A stretch of DNA of 22,846 nucleotides from a virus: positions 1-22,846 of IMG/VR virus record IMGVR_UViG_3300020411_000944; one strand, written 5' to 3'. Positions 15,617 to 19,511 of the stretch are shown here, piece after piece (position 1 is the stretch's first letter; each line of letters starts with the position of its first letter). The notes below the pieces were generated by a model. The model searched no databases, was not told where the DNA came from, and saw nothing but the letters and a program-made list of their open reading frames with translations. The translations under genes and the position numbers were made by a program.

Positions 15617-15748
15617 TTAATTAGTGTGTGTAAGTTTACGTACTAATTGTTTAGTTCTAGCCTTAGCTTGACGTAATTGTTGTGGCTTACGTCTGCCTTT
15701 GTTCTTGCGTTTAGTATCCGCGTCCTTGAACTTTAATATAATATTCAT
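15617..15748 (-). CDS. Small, very basic protein (43 aa)
   Basis: A 43-residue protein dominated by Lys/Arg/Gln: DADTKRKNKGRRKPQQLR followed by AKARTKQLVRKL. It is too small for most automatic gene callers. Translation is strongly supported by a good Shine-Dalgarno AGGAG about 9 nt before the ATG, rare among these genes. It overlaps the preceding gene by 38 nt and ends 2 nt before the next start. Its charge suggests binding to nucleic acid or to an acidic protein. It contains an in-frame CAAGGAC (FKDA). No family recognised. Confidence 0.72.
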   Translation of the reverse strand: MNIILKFKDADTKRKNKGRRKPQQLRQAKARTKQLVRKLTHTN

Positions 15749-15959
15749 TGAGTAGTTTCTCCTTTAATGTATGTACGTCCTTGCTACTCATAGTGCATGA
15801 ATCGGGACGCAAATTGATATGGTTGAATCTACCAATGAGATGTATAAGTTCAGCACTATTTAAATTCAATTGACCTCCTTGATAATGTGATAGTAAGGGA
15901 TGTGCCTGTATCCTAACGGTATTTTTTACACATGCTAATAGCAGAGGAAACCGTAACAT
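15711..15959 (-). CDS. Unknown early protein (82 aa)
   Basis: An 82-residue frame starting MLRFPLLLACVKN, with LNLNSAELIHLIGRFNHINL in the middle and SSKDVHTLKEKLLNEYYIK at the C-terminus, a helical, charged end. The hydrophobic N-terminus is too short and followed by basic residues, so it may be a weak signal-like or membrane-interacting segment, or simply a buried helix. An internal ATG (MSSKDV) could be the true start, giving only 26 residues; I prefer the long form because the middle segment is protein-like. It carries the CAAGGAC motif (SKDV). It lies just after the covarying hairpin at 15974. No family recognised. Confidence 0.6.
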   Translation of the reverse strand: MLRFPLLLACVKNTVRIQAHPLLSHYQGGQLNLNSAELIHLIGRFNHINLRPDSCTMSSKDVHTLKEKLLNEYYIKVQGRGY

Positions 15960-15973
15960 AATTAACAGGCAGT

Positions 15974-16015
15974 GAGTCCCTCATCCAACCCACGTATGGG
16001 CTGGAGGAGAGAGTC
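15974..16015 (-). ncRNA. Structured intergenic hairpin HP1 (paralogue of HP2)
   Basis: Minus-strand RNA: a 5' arm GACTCTCTCCTCCAGCCC, a 6-nt loop ATACGT, and a 3' arm GGGTTGGATGAGGGACTC. It forms 16 pairs with mismatches at the third and tenth positions of the 5' arm. It begins at the last base of the stop codon of the upstream gene. Compared with HP2, all three arm differences occur at paired positions, and two preserve pairing (C-G to U-A). This supports a conserved RNA structure. A long, nearly perfect helix just after a stop codon is the layout of T7 RNase III sites; processing here is an inference. Confidence 0.75.
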
Positions 16016-16236
16016 TACTTAGTGGAAGCAGTCTTCTTCTTTGGTGTTACTTCTTTCTCAAGTGATTTCTTTACCATCTCTTGAGCAAACTTAAGCATAG
16101 TCTCAGGCTTGATACCGTCAATGACTACACGATCTTCATAGTCTCTACTTATAACCAACCCACTATGCTCCGCGCAGTACCAGATCTGTGCGTCCTTGAG
16201 ATAGTATTCATGTGTTGATTCGAATGTTAAAGCCAT
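16015..16236 (-). CDS. Unknown early protein (73 aa)
   Basis: A 73-residue protein: MALTFESTHEYYLKDAQIWY then HSGLVISRDYEDRVVIDGIK, and a highly basic C-terminus (LEKEVTPKKKTASTK). The first 55 residues look like a small beta-alpha fold with a Cys; the tail looks disordered. No family recognised. It contains the in-frame CAAGGAC motif (LKDA, codons 13-16). It is bracketed by two long covarying hairpins (HP2 upstream, HP1 at the stop), suggesting its message is released by processing. No Shine-Dalgarno sequence precedes the ATG; the leader is AU-rich. Confidence 0.72.
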   Translation of the reverse strand: MALTFESTHEYYLKDAQIWYCAEHSGLVISRDYEDRVVIDGIKPETMLKFAQEMVKKSLEKEVTPKKKTASTK

Positions 16237-16256
16237 GATAAATTAATAAACAATAA

Positions 16257-16274
16257 GAAGGATATGAATCCTTC
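16257..16274 (-). other. Alternative hairpin competing with HP2
   Basis: On the minus strand GAAGGAT pairs with ATCCTTC around a TCAT loop (7 bp). The GAAGGAT arm is also part of the 3' arm of HP2, so the two structures exclude each other. This could be accidental or a switch between a long and a short hairpin. Confidence 0.45.
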
Positions 16275-16305
16275 ATCTAACCCCGAAGGGCTAGAGGAAA
16301 GAATC
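16266..16305 (-). ncRNA. Structured intergenic hairpin HP2 with UUCG loop
   Basis: Minus-strand RNA: 5' arm GATTCTTTCCTCTAGCCC, tetraloop TTCG, 3' arm GGGTTAGATGAAGGATTC. UUCG is a stable loop when closed by C-G. The hairpin starts within the stop codon of the upstream 86-residue gene. It is clearly related to HP1 but differs at compensating positions. No U-tract follows. A processing or stabilising element, e.g. an RNase III site as in T7, is the likeliest role. Confidence 0.75.
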
Positions 16306-16564
16306 AATCAAACGCACGCGCATATGCTTGATCAAAGATAACACGGGCTTGTTTGCCTATGCTTACTATGTCCCTGATAAGCAAGCGTGTCTCATCAAGG
16401 TGTATCTGCCAGCGTGTGCGTATGTCTGTGTAATACTTACTCATAGGTATTACAGTTAACTCATCAACAAGACAATGATCTTGTAATGAATTAGCTATCT
16501 CTATTAACTGAGCTTTAGTTAGTTTCTCAGTAATAGTATAGGTTAATGCGTCCTTGTATTTCAT
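16304..16564 (-). CDS. Unknown early protein (86 aa)
   Basis: The 86-residue protein starts MKYKDALTYTITEKLTKAQ and is mainly helical (IEIANSLQDHCLVDEL; TRLLIRDIVSIGKQAR). The Lys-Asp of codons 4-5 is encoded by the CAAGGAC motif. It follows tRNA-Asp after about 100 nt that hold two further hairpins, and its stop lies within HP2. I see no catalytic motif and recognise no family. No Shine-Dalgarno sequence is visible. Confidence 0.72.
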   Translation of the reverse strand: MKYKDALTYTITEKLTKAQLIEIANSLQDHCLVDELTVIPMSKYYTDIRTRWQIHLDETRLLIRDIVSIGKQARVIFDQAYARAFD

Positions 16565-16590
16565 GAATCAAAATGAAAGACGGCAAGATA

Positions 16591-16618
16591 TGTAAGCACT
16601 AAAGGTAGTAGTGCTACA
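16591..16618 (-). other. Hairpin in the leader of the 86-residue gene
   Basis: On the minus strand TGTAGCACTA pairs with TAGTGCTTACA with one bulged base, around a 7-nt loop. It lies between tRNA-Asp and the ATG at 16564. It may be a processed 5' end or block the leader; there is no U-run to make it a terminator. Confidence 0.5.
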
Positions 16619-16643
16619 GGTAATGCAAGCATTGAATGATTAA

Positions 16644-16660
16644 CCACTCTCAGTGAGTGG
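16644..16660 (-). other. Hairpin directly after tRNA-Asp
   Basis: CCACTC pairs with GAGTGG around an ACTGA loop, starting 4 nt after the tRNA discriminator base on the minus strand. It is a likely 3' trailer hairpin of the tRNA precursor. A weak terminator is possible, but only a short U-containing stretch follows. Confidence 0.5.
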
Positions 16661-16663
16661 CAA

Positions 16664-16735
16664 CGGTCCATGCGGGAATTGAACCCGCATTACTAGCGTG
16701 ACAAGCTAGCGTACTAACCATTATACGAATGGACC
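16664..16735 (-). tRNA. tRNA-Asp (anticodon GUC)
   Basis: A complete cloverleaf on the minus strand. Acceptor arms are GGTCCAT and ATGGACC; the D-region is TCGTATAATGGTTAGTAC; the anticodon arm is CTAGC-TTGTCAC-GCTAG with anticodon GTC; the T-arm is GCGGG-TTCAATT-CCCGC. The discriminator is G and no CCA is encoded. It lies between two early protein genes in the same transcription unit, 22 nt after the stop codon at 16758. It reads GAC and GAU codons; GAC is the Asp codon in the enriched CAAGGAC motif of the neighbouring genes. Processing of this tRNA would necessarily cut the early message here. Confidence 0.95.
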
Positions 16736-16739
16736 AGAA

Positions 16740-16756
16740 AAGGACATTAAGTCCTT
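16740..16756 (-). other. Hairpin between the acidic early gene and tRNA-Asp
   Basis: AAGGAC pairs with GTCCTT around TTAAT on the minus strand. It overlaps one of the CAAGGAC copies and lies just downstream of the stop codon at 16758, 4 nt before the 5' end of tRNA-Asp. Confidence 0.55.
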
Positions 16757-16757
16757 G

Positions 16758-17108
16758 TTATGCTTGGATAGCATAGAGTTCATCGTCTTCAAGTGCATCA
16801 ACACCATCAACAATACTCATAGCTACAAGCTCAATGAATGACCAAGTAACATCGTTCTTATAGCCAGTGATGTTGTTAGAGTTGTTATTCCAAATCTCTT
16901 CAACAACATCATCACCTAATGTGTCAGTGATGTACTCGATCATCTCATCTTCATACTTATCAAAGAAAGATAGAGTGTCCTTGTAATAGATGTGGTCATG
17001 TGCCACACCTGATACGCAGCCATGCTCTACTATTTCTTTACATGTTTCATAATCGTAAGTGTCCTTGATTACATCATAGGCACTTGATAATCCGATGTTT
17101 AATTGCAT
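16758..17108 (-). CDS. Strongly acidic early protein (116 aa), Ocr-sized
   Basis: A 116-residue protein with 26 Asp/Glu against 5 Lys and no Arg (net about -21). It contains EHGCVSGVAHDHIYYKDTL and FFDKYEDEMIEYITD. The Gly-Cys-Val-Ser-Gly...Tyr-Tyr-x-Asp-Thr pattern recurs in many phage proteins of unknown function (I believe catalogued as DUF7222; not verified). Length, charge and early position are like T7 Ocr (117 residues), a DNA mimic that blocks restriction enzymes, but the sequences are not alike, and a shared fold is not shown. It has two CAAGGAC motifs (IKDT, YKDT). It lies between the tRNA-like element at 17149 and tRNA-Asp. Confidence 0.78.
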   Translation of the reverse strand: MQLNIGLSSAYDVIKDTYDYETCKEIVEHGCVSGVAHDHIYYKDTLSFFDKYEDEMIEYITDTLGDDVVEEIWNNNSNNITGYKNDVTWSFIELVAMSIVDGVDALEDDELYAIQA

Positions 17109-17131
17109 GATGATAATTAATGAGTGAACAT

Positions 17132-17147
17132 TTACCCTTATGGGTAA
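17132..17147 (-). other. Hairpin following tRNA-like element D
   Basis: TTACCC pairs with GGGTAA around an ATAA loop on the minus strand, directly after the acceptor-like 3' strand of element D and before the acidic early gene. It could be a trailer hairpin or protect the 5' end of a processed message. Confidence 0.5.
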
Positions 17148-17148
17148 G

Positions 17149-17194
17149 AGCTAGGCAGGGACTCGAACCCTGCTGTAGTCCTTGACTACTAGCT
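17149..17194 (-). ncRNA. tRNA-like element D (minimal, no D-arm or true anticodon arm)
   Basis: Minus-strand RNA of 46 nt. The acceptor-like stem is AGCTAG/CTAGCT (6 bp). It is followed by an internal hairpin TAGTC-AAG-GACTA, a 3-nt linker CAG, and a canonical T-arm CAGGG-TTCGAGT-CCCTG, then one base and the 3' acceptor strand. The T-loop has the UUCRANY pattern, and the T-stem closes with the invariant G-C pair. It starts 7 nt after the stop codon of the 90-residue gene. A normal tRNA would need about 25 more nt, so it is not a decoding tRNA. It offers the coaxial acceptor/T-stem recognised by RNase P and tRNase Z. Confidence 0.75.
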
Positions 17195-17201
17195 TATTTG
17201 T

Positions 17202-17474
17202 TTATACAAATGATGGTAACTGAGGACCGAAGTCATACTGTTGTGAACCGTATCCAACTAACTCAGTGCGGTTAGCCTTGACGCAGTTGTTGTTAACCCA
17301 GAAACCTAGTGATACATCAGGGTTGAACAATACATTTGCTATTGCTCTAGCTGATACATTCTCATACTCGTACTCATATCCATTAGTGAATCTTACTTGT
17401 GCTTTCCTTGCAAGCAAGTCAACCTTAAGTAAGTCAATAGCAGCTGATGTACGTGTTGGAACTGTGATAAACAT
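17202..17474 (-). CDS. KTSC-like early protein (90 aa)
   Basis: The 90-residue protein shows the layout of the KTSC domain: STSSAAI-like start (TSAAIDLLKVDL), then VRFTNGYEYEYENVSARAI and SLGFWVNNNCVK. KTSC is a small all-beta domain found alone in phage and bacterial proteins or attached to lysyl-tRNA synthetases and other enzymes; its role is unknown. The C-terminus is Gly/Gln/Tyr-rich. The match is by eye and weak in the first 20 residues. The gene lies between tRNA-like elements C and D. No Shine-Dalgarno sequence is visible. Confidence 0.7.
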   Translation of the reverse strand: MFITVPTRTSAAIDLLKVDLLARKAQVRFTNGYEYEYENVSARAIANVLFNPDVSLGFWVNNNCVKANRTELVGYGSQQYDFGPQLPSFV

Positions 17475-17498
17475 AATGAATGAAGTTAAGTGTACAAT

Positions 17499-17517
17499 TT
17501 GGGATGCGATATCCCAA
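17499..17517 (-). other. Hairpin following tRNA-like element C
   Basis: TTGGGAT pairs with ATCCCAA around ATCGC (7 bp) on the minus strand. It lies 2 nt after element C and 25 nt before the ATG at 17474. Its position is like the hairpin after element D. Confidence 0.55.
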
Positions 17518-17518
17518 T

Positions 17519-17559
17519 ACCTGACTGAGGAGTTGAACCTCAGTTAATACCCATCAGGT
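17519..17559 (-). ncRNA. tRNA-like element C (smallest of the series)
   Basis: Minus-strand RNA of 41 nt. The acceptor-like stem is ACCTGA/TCAGGT (6 bp). An 11-nt linker follows without a clear internal hairpin, then the T-arm TGAGG-TTCAACT-CCTCA. The loop fits UUCRANY, and the T-stem can be extended by a C-G pair. It begins at the last base of the stop codon of the 59-residue gene. It is in effect an acceptor/T-stem minihelix. Confidence 0.65.
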
Positions 17560-17738
17560 TAAGCACCATTTGTATAGGAACCCATTGTAGTTTGGCTCCC
17601 ATTTAGTGCACGGAAGATAACCTCGGCGTATCCGTACTCTTCGGATAAGTCAAGGCATAATGACCAGCAGTCATCGAGCTTAGCAAATGCTGTATTCTCG
17701 AAAGGTGCTGCAGGGCAGCGGACTTCATACTTAAACAT
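17559..17738 (-). CDS. Unknown early protein (59 aa)
   Basis: A 59-residue protein MFKYEVRCPAAPFENTAFA with a helical middle (DDCWSLCLDLSEEYG) and AEVIFRALNGSQTTMGSYT. The ATG at 17738 is used; a longer frame would start at TTG 17756, inside the leader between tRNA-like element B and this gene. Two of its three Cys lie in DDCWSLC, but no CxxC pair suggests zinc binding. I recognise no family. Its stop overlaps element C. Confidence 0.7.
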   Translation of the reverse strand: MFKYEVRCPAAPFENTAFAKLDDCWSLCLDLSEEYGYAEVIFRALNGSQTTMGSYTNGA

Positions 17739-17757
17739 GATAATATAATTGAACAAT

Positions 17758-17808
17758 GAAAGAGTGAGGTTTCGAACCTCAGCATCACGCTACACACTGT
17801 ACTCTTCC
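17758..17808 (-). ncRNA. tRNA-like element B (overlaps the end of the upstream gene)
   Basis: Minus-strand RNA of 51 nt. The acceptor-like stem is GGAAGAG/CTCTTTC (7 bp with one G-U). A short TACA-GTG-TGTA hairpin resembles a D-arm, then 9 nt (GCGTGATGC) replace the anticodon arm, then T-arm TGAGG-TTCGAAA-CCTCA. The 5' acceptor strand is encoded in the last codons of the upstream 69-residue gene, and its TAG stop lies inside the internal hairpin, so cleavage at the 5' end would remove the stop codon. Confidence 0.7.
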
Positions 17809-17999
17809 CAGTATTCCTGAAGCTCGTCAGGATCTGTGATAGTCTCGGAGTCTACGTAGTAGTGAGCACCGAGTCCAGATGAACTAGGCCATCCACGTCC
17901 TTGTAAGGACTGGAGAGCTGCTAATACAGCTGGATCTTTAGCTGCCTTGTCATTGACAAGAGCGCAGCCATTGAACATTGGAAACAATTCTGTTTGCAT
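17790..17999 (-). CDS. First early gene: unknown protein (69 aa)
   Basis: A 69-residue protein MQTELFPMFNGCALVNDKAA, then AVLAALQSLQGRGWPSS and an acidic C-terminus (DSETITDPDELQEYWEEYSV). I chose ATG 17999 because the longer frame starting at 18080 runs through tRNA-like element A and is not protein-like. A hairpin GTCCTT-AC-AAGGAC is embedded in the coding region (17897-17910), including the CAAGGAC motif. It is the first gene after the putative host promoter, where T7 encodes anti-host proteins. No family recognised. Confidence 0.7.
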   Translation of the reverse strand: MQTELFPMFNGCALVNDKAAKDPAVLAALQSLQGRGWPSSSGLGAHYYVDSETITDPDELQEYWEEYSV

Positions 18000-18017
18000 A
18001 ATAAATAAAGTAAACAA

Positions 18018-18066
18018 AACCCAGTCAAGGACTCGAACCTTGATGAACGCCGATGCATTCTGGGCT
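18018..18066 (-). ncRNA. tRNA-like element A (leader of the first early gene)
   Basis: Minus-strand RNA of 49 nt. Acceptor-like stem AGCCCAG/CTGGGTT (7 bp, one G-U), internal hairpin AATGC-ATCG-GCGTT, linker CAT, T-arm CAAGG-TTCGAGT-CCTTG, one base, then the 3' acceptor strand. Architecture is the same as element D although the stems differ in sequence. A U-rich trailer follows for about 18 nt to the ATG at 17999. It lies in the 5' leader of the early transcript, so 3' processing would create the start of the first message. Confidence 0.75.
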
Positions 18067-18090
18067 GTTCGTTCATTCATGTTTAACCTA

Positions 18091-18149
18091 GAGCTGGCTT
18101 GGCATCTCCTGAAGGCCTACTTAGTTTCGGCTACTCAAGCAATCAGCTC
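18091..18149 (-). repeat. Inverted repeat in the early leader
   Basis: GAGCTG pairs with CAGCTC at the ends of a 59-nt region on the minus strand, and GCTTG pairs with CAAGC just inside, separated by a 3-nt bulge. The interior is not clearly foldable. It lies between the promoter and element A, so it would be transcribed. It might be a degenerate further tRNA-like element, but no canonical T-arm is visible. Confidence 0.45.
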
Positions 18150-18214
18150 ATCGTTGGCAGTTTATTCGGTTGTCGAGATACGGTTGAGAGCTGGCTGAAG
18201 GGACACCACCAGAA

Positions 18215-18251
18215 AGTTCTCTTAGTTGATTCTGATTGAATCTTGAGAACT
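18215..18251 (-). repeat. Nested hairpin near the start of the early transcript
   Basis: AGTTCTC pairs with GAGAACT, and within it GATTC pairs with GAATC around a 5-nt loop. A second small hairpin CTCTC/GAGAG follows at 18252-18271. They lie 40-80 nt after the putative start point at about 18291. They may protect the 5' end of the early RNA or be processed by RNase III. Confidence 0.55.
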
Positions 18252-18298
18252 CTCTCACCCTCTAACGAGAGTTCGAAAGATCTCAATCTTCAAGAATC

Positions 18299-18327
18299 AA
18301 TCTACATCCGACCGATCCACAAGTCAA
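18299..18327 (-). promoter_or_regulatory. Putative host sigma-70-type promoter for the early genes
   Basis: On the minus strand a -35 TTGACT (18322-18327; 5 of 6 matches to TTGACA) is followed by a 17-nt spacer and a -10 TAGATT (18299-18304; 4 of 6 matches to TATAAT). Transcription would start near 18291 and run through the hairpins and tRNA-like elements into the early genes. A host-type promoter is expected because the phage polymerase is itself encoded in this unit. I found no stronger candidate in the 18.1-18.7 kb region. Confidence 0.55.
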
Positions 18328-18419
18328 GCGTCATTTGGTGTTGATTTGCTGACATTACCACATTATTCCTTCAAACAGCAGTGATAGCAGTAGATATCAG
18401 CATAGCTTATCAATCAGTT

Positions 18420-18719
18420 GGTCAATCATTAGCGAAGCTAAGCATCGCGCACAGATCGCACACCACACACGCCGCCGATCCAACTACCGCGCCTGGTCGC
18501 ACGTGTGGCACAGTGAGAAGCCAGTTGTTGCAAGGGATTTCACGGCACAACACGCGCAAACGCGAACCAACTACCGCCCGCGCGCCCCCGCATGGGGGGT
18601 ACCGCCGTCCCTTTCCTACCGATAATAGACTTCAGAAATTTATGCCAAATTTTCAGGGAAAATAAAGATAAAATAGTAAATAAGCAGGATTATAAGGCAT
18701 ATACCAGGGATAATCCAAC
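18420..18719. other. Gene-free GC-rich island, probable genome-end / terminal-repeat region
   Basis: No credible gene lies between talC and the promoter. The part 18441-18500 is 67% GC and 18541-18600 is 72% GC by count, in an otherwise AT-rich genome. It contains an 11-bp direct repeat CCAACTACCGC (18480-18490 and 18567-18577), a perfect inverted repeat CCCCC-GCAT-GGGGG (18585-18598) and a small hairpin TTAGC-GAA-GCTAA (18429-18441). The last late gene (talC) and the first early gene flank it in head-to-tail order. In P-SSP7-like phages talC is near the right end of the linear genome and direct terminal repeats are present, so the ends likely lie here. The exact boundaries cannot be read from one copy. 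Confidence 0.6.
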
Positions 18720-19358
18720 TCATCCTGCAAAATCAAGCTTAAACTGCTCTAATCCTTTATCTGTTAGCGCATGTTTCGCCATATTATCGAATACTTTAGG
18801 AGGAATAGTACATATATCTGCACCAAGACCAAAAGCTACGCCAACTGACTGAGCATCACGTACAGAAGCTGCTAATATTAACGTATTAATGAATTGTTTC
18901 TTAAATACATTAGATATATCGTTAATTAACCTCATACCATCAAGGCTATTGTCATCCATACGTCCAATAAAGGGTGAAACATACATTGCACCTGCTAAAC
19001 CACACAATATTGCCTGGGATACACTAAATACTAATGTCATATTAACTCGTATACCGATATTCGAAAGATATTTACAAGCTTTAAGCCCTTCTATCGTACA
19101 AGGAAGCTTAATTGTAGCTACGTTACCGTAGTTCTTCTGCACACATACTGCATTAGCTATAAATTCTTTCGAATTATCACCATTTACTTCAATACTCAGA
19201 TCTTCTACACCTAATTCAATAATATCCGAATATACTTTCCACGGATCTCTACCACTCTTTCTAATAAGTGTAGGATTAGTTGTGATACCATGTATAAGAC
19301 CAGTATCTAATCTTTCTTCTATATCACTTACAATAGCTGTATCAAGGAATAACTTCAT
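18720..19358 (-). CDS. talC: Transaldolase, TalC/FSA-type
   Basis: The 212-residue protein is a short-form (TalC/FSA) class I aldolase: MKLFLDTA with D6, GITTNPTLI with T26 and N28, VATIKLPCT with the Schiff-base lysine K84, and later TLVFSVSQA and YVSPFIGRMDD. These are the conserved residues of the family. It moves a dihydroxyacetone unit between sugar phosphates in the pentose phosphate pathway. In cyanophages it is thought to divert host carbon from the Calvin cycle to make NADPH and ribose phosphate for dNTP synthesis, complementing nrdAB. It lies after terminase and before the presumed genome end, as in P-SSP7. A structured leader of about 150 nt precedes it. No truncation is seen. Confidence 0.94.
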   Translation of the reverse strand: MKLFLDTAIVSDIEERLDTGLIHGITTNPTLIRKSGRDPWKVYSDIIELGVEDLSIEVNGDNSKEFIANAVCVQKNYGNVATIKLPCTIEGLKACKYLSNIGIRVNMTLVFSVSQAILCGLAGAMYVSPFIGRMDDNSLDGMRLINDISNVFKKQFINTLILAASVRDAQSVGVAFGLGADICTIPPKVFDNMAKHALTDKGLEQFKLDFAG

Positions 19359-19394
19359 TACGTTAGTTTGGGTGTTAGTGGTGGTGTTATAAGA

Positions 19395-19416
19395 ATCTCG
19401 AAACCTCTGTCGAGAT
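19395..19416 (-). other. Hairpin in the talC leader
   Basis: ATCTCGA pairs with TCGAGAT around an 8-nt loop on the minus strand, about 37 nt before the talC ATG. Confidence 0.55.
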
Positions 19417-19422
19417 ATGTAT

Positions 19423-19464
19423 AAGGGGAAGAGTTGTCTACGAAGTAGGCAATGTCTTCCCCTT
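19423..19464 (-). other. Strong 10-bp hairpin in the terminase-talC interval
   Basis: AAGGGGAAGA pairs perfectly with TCTTCCCCTT. The 22-nt loop contains a smaller hairpin CTAC-TTC-GTAG. It lies between the terminase stop and talC, in the position of T7's last RNase III region. No U-run follows, so processing rather than termination is likelier. Confidence 0.65.
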
Positions 19465-19465
19465 G

Positions 19466-19492
19466 AGGGGCGAGTCCACCCTTCTCTCCCCT
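19466..19492 (-). other. Third hairpin in the terminase-talC interval
   Basis: AGGGG pairs with CCCCT and, after one mismatch, GAG with CTC, around a 9-nt loop. The CCCC of its 3' arm can alternatively pair with the following GGGG (loop TCAA), which belongs to the 10-bp hairpin, so alternative folds are possible. Confidence 0.5.
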
Positions 19493-19511
19493 GTATACAT
19501 AACGACTCAAG

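Larger units (their letters stand above)
15025..17903 (-). repeat. Dispersed CAAGGAC motif, 11 copies on the coding strand
   Basis: GTCCTTG on the plus strand (CAAGGAC on the coding strand) starts at 15025, 15456, 15722, 15777, 16192, 16550, 16751, 16977, 17061, 17178 and 17897. Seven copies extend to CAAGGACG. Chance expectation is about 0.2 per strand in this stretch; I found only two copies (near 3127 and 10697) in the rest of the window. Eight are in frame, encoding Lys-Asp. One copy in the opposite orientation lies at 18026-18032. Confidence 0.85.

Noticed and set aside
17149-18066. tRNA-like elements as attP sites matching the 3' end of host tRNAs
   Set aside because: attP sites normally match only the 3' half of one tRNA; here four different elements each have their own complementary 5' acceptor strand, and no integrase is in the window. 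Not fully excluded without host sequence.
17149-18066. Complete decoding tRNAs
   Set aside because: At 41-51 nt they are too short and have no usable anticodon arm.
18000-18080. Longer N-terminus for the first early gene
   Set aside because: The extension passes through tRNA-like element A; the ATG at 17999 gives a normal start and leaves a leader.
18381-18665. Plus-strand open frame in the GC-rich gene-free region
   Set aside because: Wrong strand relative to every other gene, biased composition (Arg/Thr/Pro) from GC-rich DNA, and no recognisable protein motif.
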